From Sandarakinorhabdus limnophila DSM 17366 (GTDB taxonomy: Bacteria; Pseudomonadota; Alphaproteobacteria; Sphingomonadales; Sphingomonadaceae): 64,000 nt of DNA. The stretch covers positions 62,001 through 126,000 of the forward strand of contig NZ_ATVO01000003.1 in the NCBI RefSeq assembly GCF_000420765.1, read 5' to 3'. A program made the position numbers and the translations under genes. Positions 54,689 through 64,000 of the stretch are shown in pieces; positions within the stretch are counted from its first letter, which is position 1; every line of letters starts with the position of its first letter. The notes under the pieces are model-generated. The model saw only the letters and a list, made by a program, of their open reading frames with translations. It ran no database searches and was not told where the DNA came from.

Positions 54689-55789
54689 ATGCCCATCCGC
54701 GTCGGTATCGTCGGCCTGCCCAATGTCGGCAAATCCACCCTGTTCAATGCGCTCACGCAAACGGCGGCGGCACAGGCGGCCAATTATCCATTTTGCACGA
54801 TCGAACCGAACGTGGGCAACGTGGCCGTGCCGGACCCGCGCATCGACAAGCTGGCCGCCATCGCCAAGAGCCAGAAGATCATCGAGACGCAACTGGGCTT
54901 CACCGATATCGCCGGCCTGGTGAAGGGCGCCTCCAAGGGGGAAGGCCTGGGCAACCAGTTCCTCGCCAACATCCGCGAAACCGACGCTATCGCCCACGTG
55001 CTGCGCTGCTTCATTGATGATGATGTCACCCACGTTGCCGGCAAGGTGGACCCGGTGGAAGACGCCGAAACGGTCGAGACCGAGCTGATGCTCGCCGACC
55101 TCGAAAGCCTCGAAAAGCGCGTGCCGCAGCTGCTGAAAAAGGCGCAGCAGGGCGACAAGGAAGCCAAGGTGCAAGCGGCGGTGCTGGGCCAGGCGCTGGC
55201 GCTGCTGCAAGCCGGCAAGCCCGCCCGCCTGACCGAGCCGAAGGATGAGGACGAAGCCCGCGCGCTGAAGAACGCCCAGCTGCTCACCACCAAGCCGGTG
55301 CTCTATGTGTGCAATGTCGAAGAAGCCAGCGCCGCCACCGGCAACGCGTTGAGCGAAGCCGTCGCCAAGATGGCTGCCAGCATCGGCGCCAGCGCCGTTG
55401 TGGTGAGTGCCGCCATTGAAGCCGAAATCGCCACGATGGAGCCCACGGATCGCCAGGAATATTTGGAGAGCCTCGGCCTCCACGAAACCGGGTTGGCCCG
55501 GGTCGTGCGCGCCGCCTATGAACTGCTTGGCCTTATCACCTTCTTCACCATCGGCCCCAAGGAAGCCCGCGCCTGGACGGTGAAGCGCGGTTCCAAGGCT
55601 CCGCAAGCCGCCGGTGAAATCCACGGCGATTTCGAAAAGAAGTTCATCCGCGCCGAAACCATTTCCTACGATGATTTTGTCACGTTGGGCGGTGAAAACG
55701 CTGCCAAGGACGCCGGCCGCCTGCGGGCGGAAGGCAAGGAATATGTGGTCGCCGATGGTGACGTGATGCACATCCTGCATGGCGCCTGA
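54689..55789 (+). CDS. ychF: Redox-regulated ATPase YchF (Obg-like)
   Basis: 366 residues. G1 motif GLPNVGKSTLFNAL, the switch region FTDIAGLVKGASKGEGLGN, the nucleotide-base motif in LYVCNVEEA (NxxE, explaining ATP preference), and the C-terminal TGS domain ending GDVMHILHGA. Ribosome-associated ATPase. The order rplY-pth-ychF is conserved widely. The sorA gene begins 25 bases later. Confidence 0.96.
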   Translation: MPIRVGIVGLPNVGKSTLFNALTQTAAAQAANYPFCTIEPNVGNVAVPDPRIDKLAAIAKSQKIIETQLGFTDIAGLVKGASKGEGLGNQFLANIRETDAIAHVLRCFIDDDVTHVAGKVDPVEDAETVETELMLADLESLEKRVPQLLKKAQQGDKEAKVQAAVLGQALALLQAGKPARLTEPKDEDEARALKNAQLLTTKPVLYVCNVEEASAATGNALSEAVAKMAASIGASAVVVSAAIEAEIATMEPTDRQEYLESLGLHETGLARVVRAAYELLGLITFFTIGPKEARAWTVKRGSKAPQAAGEIHGDFEKKFIRAETISYDDFVTLGGENAAKDAGRLRAEGKEYVVADGDVMHILHGA

Positions 55790-55814
55790 TGGCGGCGGGC
55801 GCTACACCTTCCCC

Positions 55815-56987
55815 ATGCTGACCCGTCGCGCCCTCATCGCCTCTGCCCTTGCGGCGCCTGCCGCGGCGCAGGTCGATCTGGGCTTTGCGGACAATGGCCT
55901 GCGCCCGATCACGCGCGCCTTCCCGCAGAAGGGCGAGATGATCCTGCAGCGCTCCACGCCGCCGCTGCTGGAAACGCCGCTTTCCGTGTTCGATACGCAC
56001 GATTTCACCCCCAATGATCGCTTCTTCGTGCGCTGGCATTATCCGTTTCCGACCAGCGTCGATCCGGCGAAGCACCGGCTGCGCATCGGCGGCCATGTCG
56101 GCAAGCCGCTCAATCTGTCTTTGACTGATCTCGCCAAGCTGCCGCGCATGGCCATCGCCGCCGTAAACCAGTGCGCCGGCAACGGCCGCGGTCTGTTCAT
56201 CCCGCGTATCCCCGGCGCGCAATGGGGAAATGGCGCCATGGGCAATGCGCTGTGGGAAGGGGTGCGGCTGAAGGACGTGCTGACGCTTGCCGGCGTCAAG
56301 CCTGGCGCGGTGGCCGTGCGTTTTGGCGGGCTCGATACGCCACTGGTGGAGGCCGCCCCCGATTTCGAGAAGAGCCTGCCCATCGATCACGCGCTCACCG
56401 ATGATGTGCTGATCGCCTGGGGCATGAACGGGCAGGCCTTGCCGCTGCTCAATGGCTTCCCGCTGCGTCTGGTCGTGCCCGGTTGGTATTCCACCTATTG
56501 GGTGAAGATGCTGGACAGCATCACCGTGCTCGACAAGGCGGATGAAGGTTTTTGGATGGCCAAGGCCTATCTCCAGCCAGCCAATCCGCTCGCAGATGCC
56601 GTGCCGGGTGCGCCCGCCGGCCCGCGTGTGCCGGTCACCAATATGCGGCCGCGCGCCGTCATCACCAACATCGCCGATAACGCCAAGCTGCCGCAGCGCG
56701 GGTTCACCCCGGTGCGGGGCGTGGCCTTTGGCGGCGATTACGGCGTGGCAACGGTTGAGCTTTCTGCCGACGGTGGCGCCAACTGGGTGCCGGCCCAGCT
56801 TGGCCGTGATCTTGGCCGCTACAGCTTCCGACGCTTTCTGGGTGCGCTGATGCTGCCGCCGGGCCGCCATGTCATCATGGCCCGCGCCACCAGCGCCGCC
56901 GGGGTGATGCAACCGCTCAATCAGAACTGGAACCCGTCCGGCTACAACCGGGCTGGCGTCGATCCGGTCCGCGTGGAGATCGCCTGA
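55815..56987 (+). CDS. SorA-like sulfite dehydrogenase, molybdopterin subunit
   Basis: 390 residues from the ATG at 55815; a longer reading starts 12 codons earlier in the ychF end. The N-terminal RRALIASALAAPAAAQ is a short twin-arginine-like signal, so export is likely. The sulfite-oxidase fold places the Mo-ligating Cys120 in VNQCAGNGRGLF, with RFGGLDTPLVE, FPLRLVVPGWYSTYWVKML and a C-terminal dimerisation domain (NWNPSGYNRAGVDPVRVEI). The gene pair with a monoheme c subunit is the SorAB layout, which oxidises sulfite and reduces cytochrome c. Similar proteins also act on other sulfur compounds, so the substrate is inferred. Confidence 0.85.
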   Translation: MLTRRALIASALAAPAAAQVDLGFADNGLRPITRAFPQKGEMILQRSTPPLLETPLSVFDTHDFTPNDRFFVRWHYPFPTSVDPAKHRLRIGGHVGKPLNLSLTDLAKLPRMAIAAVNQCAGNGRGLFIPRIPGAQWGNGAMGNALWEGVRLKDVLTLAGVKPGAVAVRFGGLDTPLVEAAPDFEKSLPIDHALTDDVLIAWGMNGQALPLLNGFPLRLVVPGWYSTYWVKMLDSITVLDKADEGFWMAKAYLQPANPLADAVPGAPAGPRVPVTNMRPRAVITNIADNAKLPQRGFTPVRGVAFGGDYGVATVELSADGGANWVPAQLGRDLGRYSFRRFLGALMLPPGRHVIMARATSAAGVMQPLNQNWNPSGYNRAGVDPVRVEIA

Positions 56988-57283
56988 TGCGTGTGTTGCT
57001 TGCTCTTGCCGCCCTGGCTCTCGTCGCCGCCGCGCCGCCGACGAAACGCCTGTCTGTGGAGTTGCCGGATGCGGAGGGCCTCTTGCCTGAGCGTTATGGC
57101 GTCTCTTCCGAAGCGGTGAACAATAACTGCCTGGCCTGTCACAGCGCCACGATGATCACCGCCCAGCCGCGCCTGTCCCGCGTGCAGTGGGGCGAAACCA
57201 TCGCCAAGATGCGCACCGTCTATGCCGCGCCGATCGATCCGGCGGACGACAAGGCGATCCTCGATTGGCTCGTCGCTGATTGA
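56987..57283 (+). CDS. SorB-like monoheme cytochrome c subunit
   Basis: 98 residues, one-base overlap with sorA. Signal peptide (MRVLLALAALALVAAA). Single heme-binding site NNCLACHS, and a likely axial Met in AKMRTVYAAP. Short cytochromes like this accept electrons from the Mo subunit in SorAB sulfite dehydrogenase. Adjacency and overlap with the molybdopterin gene support the assignment. Confidence 0.85.
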   Translation: MRVLLALAALALVAAAPPTKRLSVELPDAEGLLPERYGVSSEAVNNNCLACHSATMITAQPRLSRVQWGETIAKMRTVYAAPIDPADDKAILDWLVAD

Positions 57284-57316
57284 CCGCGCAACCTCCCGCC
57301 CGCTAAGGGCCAAGCC

Positions 57317-58174
57317 GTGAGCAAGCCCCTATCCTTCCAGTCGATGATCCTCGCGCTCCAGCAATATTGGGGCGATAAGGGGTGTGTAATCCTGCAACCG
57401 CTCGATCTCGAAGTGGGCGCGGGCACCTTCCACCCGGCCACCACGTTGCGCAGCCTGGGCCCGGATCACTGGAACGCCTGTTATGTGCAGCCGAGCCGGC
57501 GGCCGTCCGATGGCCGTTACGGCGAAAACCCGAACCGCCTGCAGCATTATTACCAGTTCCAGGTGATCCTGAAGCCCAGCCCCGCTGACCTCATTGGCCT
57601 CTATCTCGGCAGTCTGGACGCCATCGGCATCGACCGCGCCAAGCATGATGTGCGCTTTGTGGAGGATGACTGGGAAAGCCCCACGCTGGGCGCCTGGGGT
57701 CTGGGCTGGGAAGTGTGGTGCGACGGCATGGAAGTGAGCCAGTTCACCTATTTCCAGCAGGTTGCCGGCCATGATTGCGCGCCCGTTGCAGGCGAACTCA
57801 CCTACGGGCTTGAACGGCTCGCCATGTATATCCAGGGCGTCGAGAGCATTTACGATCTGGCCTACAACGATGCCGGCGTGACCTATGGCGACGTGTTTCT
57901 GAAGAACGAGCAGCAGTTCAGCGCCTATAATTTCGAAGCTGCCAACACCGAAAAGCTGTTCCAGCATTTCAAGGACGTGTCCGACGAGTGCCGGGCGCTG
58001 GTGGCGCGTGGCCTGCCGCTGCCGGCCTATGACCAGGCGATCAAGGCCAGCCATTTGTTCAACCTGTTGAACGCGCGCGGCGTGATTTCGGTGGCGGAGC
58101 GGCAAGCCTACATTGGCCGCGTGCGCGATCTGGTGAAGGCCGTGGCGGATTGCTGGGTGGAGCAAGGCAAGTGA
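57317..58174 (+). CDS. glyQ: Glycyl-tRNA synthetase alpha subunit
   Basis: 285 residues, GTG start with AAGGG upstream. Catalytic subunit of the alpha2-beta2 bacterial type. Motifs: [20 protein letters not shown], the class II region [47 protein letters not shown]-like segments and the [19 protein letters not shown]. Ends by overlapping glyS (GTGA). Confidence 0.97.
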   Translation: MSKPLSFQSMILALQQYWGDKGCVILQPLDLEVGAGTFHPATTLRSLGPDHWNACYVQPSRRPSDGRYGENPNRLQHYYQFQVILKPSPADLIGLYLGSLDAIGIDRAKHDVRFVEDDWESPTLGAWGLGWEVWCDGMEVSQFTYFQQVAGHDCAPVAGELTYGLERLAMYIQGVESIYDLAYNDAGVTYGDVFLKNEQQFSAYNFEAANTEKLFQHFKDVSDECRALVARGLPLPAYDQAIKASHLFNLLNARGVISVAERQAYIGRVRDLVKAVADCWVEQGK

Positions 58175-60246
58175 AGTTCCTCCTTGAGCTCCAATCCGAA
58201 GAAATCCCGGCGCGCATGCAGGCGGCTGCCGCGGAGCAACTGCGCACGCGGTTCGTTGATGCCTTGAAGGCTGCTGGCCTCGCGCACGGCGCCGTTACGG
58301 CAGACGCCACGCCGCGCCGGCTGTGGCTGATTGCGGACGGTGTTGCCGCTGCCAGCGAAGGCAGTGCGGAGGAAGTCAAAGGCCCCGCCGCCTCGGCCCC
58401 CGCGCAGGCGATCGACGGCTTCCTGAAAAAGACCGGTCTGACCCGCGACCAGCTGGAAGAGCGTGAGACGCCCAAGGGCATCGTGCTGTTCGCCATGCTG
58501 CGCCGCGAAGGCCGCACCGCGTCCGAAATCCTTGCCGACGTGATCCCGCAGATCATCCGCGATTTCGCCTGGCCCAAATCGATGCGCTGGGGTGCCGCCA
58601 GCCATTCCACCGCCGCGCCGCGCTGGGTGCGTCCGCTCACCGGCATCGTCGCGCTGCTCGATGGCGATTTGGTGGCCTGTGAAGCCCATGGCATTACTTC
58701 CGGCCGGGAAACGCGCGGCCACCGCGTCCACGCGCCGGGCGTGCTGAGCATTACCAGCGCCGCCACCTATCTCGAACAGCTCCGCGCCGCGCATGTGCTG
58801 GCCTCCAGCGCGGAACGCCGCCGGATCATCGCCACCCGCGCTGCCGAACTGGCCGCCGGGGCGGGCCTGTCGCTGATTCCGGATGATGGCCTGGTCGCCG
58901 AAAACGCCGGCCTCACCGAATGGCCGGTGCCGCTGCTCGGCCGTTTCGATCCCGATTTCCTGTCGGTGCCGTGCGAGGTGATCGTGCTCACCATGCGCAC
59001 CAACCAGAAATATTTCGCGCTTGCGGATGCCAGCGGCGCGCTGGTTCCGGCCTTCATCTGCGTTGCCAACCTCGACGCCACCGATGGCGGCGCCGCCATC
59101 ACCCACGGCAACCAGCGCGTGCTCTCCGCCCGTCTGTCCGACGCGCGCTTCTTCTGGGAACAGGATCTGGCGACCGTCCGCGCCGGCGGGCTGGAAGCGT
59201 TCCTGCCCAAAGTGAACGACATCGTGTTCCACGAGAAGTTGGGCTCGCTGGCCGACAAGGTGGATCGCGTCGCGGCGCTGGCCAAGTGGCTTTGCGAAAA
59301 CGACGTAGTGCCGGCCGATCCGGCGCAAGCCGAACGGGCCGCGCGCCTCGCCAAGGCCGATCTCGTCTCCGCCACGGTTGGCGAGTTCCCCGAAGTGCAG
59401 GGCCAGATCGGCCGTTATCTGGCGCTCGGCATCGGCGTGGAGCCAGCCATCGCCGACGCCATCCGCGACCACTACAAGCCCGCAGGGCAGGGCGACGACG
59501 TGCCCACTGCGCCGGTGAGTGTGGCAGTGGCACTTGCCGACAAGCTTGATACATTGATTTGCTTCTTCCAAGCTGACATGCCGCCAACCGGTTCGAAGGA
59601 CCCGTTTGCGCTTCGCCGGCAAGCCTTGGGCTGTATCTCTGTCGTGCAATCTACCGGCACGAGGTTGAGCCTCCGCAAGCTGATGCAGTATTTCACCGAT
59701 ATCTGCCGACTGTCGATTTCCGATGCTGGTTGGCAACCCAAGCTGCTGGACTTCTTCGCCGACCGCCTGAAAGTCCAGCAACGCGAAGCCGGCGTTCGCC
59801 ACGATCTGATCGACGCCGTGTTCGCCCTCGGCAGCGAGGATGATCTTGTCCGTCTGCTCGCCCGCGTGAAGGCGCTGCAGGCGTTCGTGGAAACCGAGGA
59901 CGGCACCAACCTGCTCGCCGGTTACAAGCGCGCGGCCAATATCCTGAAGGCGGCGGAGAAGGACGGCATCGGCGAACCGGCCAGCGGCGAAGGCGATGGG
60001 GCGGAAGCGCTGCTCGCCGCCGCACTGGCGACCGCGCTGCCCACCGCCAAGCAGGCCGTGGCCGAGGAGCGCTTCACCGATGCGATGGCGGCGCTGGCCA
60101 GTTTGCGCGGGCCGGTCGATGCGTTCTTCACCGATGTGATGGTCAATGATCCCGATCCCGGCATCCGGGCGCGGCGATTGGCCCTGTTGGCGCGGTTCCG
60201 CGATGCGGTGCATGGCGTCGCGGATTTTTCGAAGATCGAGGGTTAG
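58171..60246 (+). CDS. glyS: Glycyl-tRNA synthetase beta subunit
   Basis: 691 residues from GTG 58171, which overlaps the glyQ stop and has AAGG upstream. Conserved start [14 protein letters not shown], then [37 protein letters not shown] and the HD-like helical middle part, with a C-terminal anticodon-binding domain ([22 protein letters not shown]). It recognises tRNA-Gly with GlyQ. Translationally coupled to glyQ. Confidence 0.96.
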   Translation: MKFLLELQSEEIPARMQAAAAEQLRTRFVDALKAAGLAHGAVTADATPRRLWLIADGVAAASEGSAEEVKGPAASAPAQAIDGFLKKTGLTRDQLEERETPKGIVLFAMLRREGRTASEILADVIPQIIRDFAWPKSMRWGAASHSTAAPRWVRPLTGIVALLDGDLVACEAHGITSGRETRGHRVHAPGVLSITSAATYLEQLRAAHVLASSAERRRIIATRAAELAAGAGLSLIPDDGLVAENAGLTEWPVPLLGRFDPDFLSVPCEVIVLTMRTNQKYFALADASGALVPAFICVANLDATDGGAAITHGNQRVLSARLSDARFFWEQDLATVRAGGLEAFLPKVNDIVFHEKLGSLADKVDRVAALAKWLCENDVVPADPAQAERAARLAKADLVSATVGEFPEVQGQIGRYLALGIGVEPAIADAIRDHYKPAGQGDDVPTAPVSVAVALADKLDTLICFFQADMPPTGSKDPFALRRQALGCISVVQSTGTRLSLRKLMQYFTDICRLSISDAGWQPKLLDFFADRLKVQQREAGVRHDLIDAVFALGSEDDLVRLLARVKALQAFVETEDGTNLLAGYKRAANILKAAEKDGIGEPASGEGDGAEALLAAALATALPTAKQAVAEERFTDAMAALASLRGPVDAFFTDVMVNDPDPGIRARRLALLARFRDAVHGVADFSKIEG

Positions 60247-60335
60247 GTATTCCCACCCCCTTGCGGGGAGCGGGCGGGTCGCCGATGGCGGATCAGGGTC
60301 GCGCTGGGGAATGGGGATTTTGGAGTGTGGGCGCA

Positions 60336-62996
<2,661 letters not shown>

Positions 62997-63086
62997 TCAG
63001 CGCTTCCACAGCCACCAGCCGGTGGCCAGCCCGACAGCAAAGCCGGCCAGCACCCACAGCCAAATCTCGCCGAACAGCCAGATCAT
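62997..63086 (-). CDS. 29-residue single-helix membrane microprotein
   Basis: The sequence is a Trp-rich membrane helix: MIWLFGEIWLWVLAGF followed by AVGLATGWWLWKR. GGAG lies 8 bases upstream of the ATG, and the ATG overlaps the stop of the BON-like gene (ATGA), so it should be translated by coupling. The stop abuts the ppdK stop (TCA next to TGA). The design (acidic/aromatic N-terminus, glycine-spaced helix, aromatic-basic end) resembles short tail segments seen in sphingomonad envelope proteins, from memory only. No function is known. It is too short to be found by ordinary gene calling. Confidence 0.6.
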   Translation of the reverse strand: MIWLFGEIWLWVLAGFAVGLATGWWLWKR

Positions 63087-63373
63087 CGTGGGCTCCAGAC
63101 GGCGTCGGCAATGCCGGGGTGGCGTTTCAGATCAGCGATGACGGCAGCACGTGTGGCGGGATCGGCGGTGCCTGACAGGCGGGCCACCCGCGCCACAAGC
63201 CCCGATGGCTGGCGAAAGCTGATGCTGCCATCCATCACGCCCTGCGCCTGCATGGCTGTGGCCGCAGACAGGCCCAGTTCGGCCATCATCACTTGGCCCT
63301 GATGCAGGGAAGCGCCACGCGCCAGCACGACAGTGGCGGCCAGGCCGGTGAGCAGTTTCAGGGCGGGGTGCAT
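63083..63373 (-). CDS. Hypothetical exported or anchored protein with a BON-like end
   Basis: 96 residues from ATG 63373. An N-terminal hydrophobic stretch (LKLLTGLAATVVLARGA) is followed by HQGQVMMAELGLSAATAMQA, then a C-terminal segment RVARLSGTADPATRAAVIAD and HPGIADAVWSPR. The 'LSGTADPATRAAV ... HPGIADAV' pattern is that of BON/OsmY-type domains (lipid- or peptidoglycan-binding), short for the family. It is coupled to the microprotein downstream and divergent from a hydrolase gene. Function unknown. Confidence 0.6.
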   Translation of the reverse strand: MHPALKLLTGLAATVVLARGASLHQGQVMMAELGLSAATAMQAQGVMDGSISFRQPSGLVARVARLSGTADPATRAAVIADLKRHPGIADAVWSPR

Positions 63374-63433
63374 TGCCTGCCCAGCTAAGCCGCAACCCAA
63401 GGCGCTGGCAAGCGACGCGATTCGGCTTTATCG

Positions 63434-64000
63434 ATGCGTCTTATGAGTTTTGTGTCCGAGAGTGACCCGTGGATGCGCCGCCGCAGCCTGCCGGCGGGCG
63501 GAGAGCGCCTTTTCCTGCCGCTGCGCGATGGCTGGCCGGTGCGGCTGGAACATTGGCCGCGCCGCAATCCGGAACGGGGTCATATGTTGATGGTCACCGG
63601 CCGGGCTGATTTCGTCGAGAAATATGCCGAAACACTGCACGACCTGGTCGATGCCGGCTGGGGCGTCACCATCTTTGATTGGCGCGGGCAGGGCCTGTCG
63701 CGGCGGGTGGGCAAGACGCCGATGCACGGCGCCTCGCCGGGCTTTGACGTATGGCTGGATGATCTGGCCGAACTGGTGGCGTGGACGGTAGAGCGCAGCG
63801 GTGGCCCGGTGGTGGCGGCGGCCCATTCGATGGGCGGGCATATTGTGCTGCGTCACCTGGCGGCCGCGCGTGGCGGCATCAGCCGTGCGGTCGTGCTGGC
63901 GCCGATGCTGGGGCTGTCGGCCTCCCCGTTGGGCCCGGGCCTTGCCCGTTGGCTGGCGGCACGCATGGTGAAATGGCGGCGCGGCAGCGATTTCGTGCTG
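63434..64000 (+). CDS. Alpha/beta hydrolase (lysophospholipase-like), truncated by window end
   Basis: 189 codons are visible; the gene continues past the window. ATG 63434 (or 63443). It has the oxyanion-side motif MLMVTGRADFVEKYAE, GWGVTIFDWRGQGLS and the nucleophile elbow AAHSMGGHIVLRHL with catalytic Ser, all typical of the S33/PldB-like monoacylglycerol lipase group. The catalytic Asp and His would lie beyond the window. It is divergent from the BON-like gene with about 60 bases between. Confidence 0.88.
   Translation, partial: MRLMSFVSESDPWMRRRSLPAGGERLFLPLRDGWPVRLEHWPRRNPERGHMLMVTGRADFVEKYAETLHDLVDAGWGVTIFDWRGQGLSRRVGKTPMHGASPGFDVWLDDLAELVAWTVERSGGPVVAAAHSMGGHIVLRHLAAARGGISRAVVLAPMLGLSASPLGPGLARWLAARMVKWRRGSDFVL

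Noticed and set aside
60252-60275. Short inverted CCCC-cttg-CGGGG sequence before ppdK as a REP element
   Set aside because: It is a single small hairpin, not repeated elsewhere in the window, so it is not called a repeat family member.

Overview
The window is GC-rich, almost fully coding chromosome from an alphaproteobacterium, most likely of the Sphingomonadales. The evidence is the set of alphaproteobacterial families (DUF3035, DUF6456, the ATPase inhibitor zeta subunit DUF1476, Pr6Pr, DUF6481, a separate petA-petB-petC operon) and the order dnaJ-like/yihY/fabI/aroC and ribF/ileS/lspA/DUF3035. The genus cannot be named from sequence reading alone. No insertion sequence, prophage, integrase, CRISPR array or rRNA was seen. 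There is one tRNA (His). No stretch above 300 bases lacks a gene.

Layout. 1-3.3 kb: the end of folC, a divergent XRE regulator and DUF6456 pair, a lipoprotein SodC whose end overlaps tRNA-His, and a Leu/Glu-type amino-acid dehydrogenase. 3.3-13.1 kb: tamA-tamB, a small membrane protein, a DUF808 protein, a lipoprotein behind a palindrome, a zinc metallopeptidase and an S1/P1 nuclease. 13.2-16.9 kb: dnaJ-like, yihY, fabI, aroC. 16.9-24.6 kb, minus strand: thyA-folA-dipeptidase-ribF-ileS-lspA-DUF3035-GFA. 24.7-27.5 kb: the most accessory-looking stretch, with a LuxI-type synthase lacking a LuxR partner, a frameshifted NfrB-like glycosyltransferase and a short NfrA-like protein. 27.5-31.7 kb: asparaginase and MerR, then an ATP-dependent DNA ligase and exonuclease III. 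31.7-36.1 kb, minus strand: coaBC-dut-moeB-PBP1a. 36.2-42.9 kb: a DUF2853 fusion, GNATs, an MFS carrier, purC, zeta-bolA-grxD, and hemF. 43-46.4 kb: the cytochrome bc1 operon and apt. 46.5-53.2 kb: a CHAD gene with an in-frame amber codon, DUF6481, a molybdopterin oxidoreductase, an acyl-CoA synthetase, and envelope proteins. 53.3-63 kb: rplY, pth, ychF, a sorAB-like sulfite dehydrogenase, glyQS and ppdK. 63-64 kb: a coupled BON-like/29-residue microprotein pair and the start of an alpha/beta hydrolase.

Most genes are housekeeping: folate and dTMP synthesis, envelope biogenesis (TamAB, LspA, PBP1a, a BamF-like lipoprotein), respiration (bc1, zeta inhibitor, SorAB) and translation. The best candidates for new biology are the unpaired LuxI beside the NfrAB-like glycan genes, the two disrupted genes, the coupled microprotein, the palindromic operators, and the DUF2853/poly-proline/membrane-anchor fusion. 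No clearly novel multi-gene system was found. Several putative promoters share a TTGNNN-16/17-TATNNN form.
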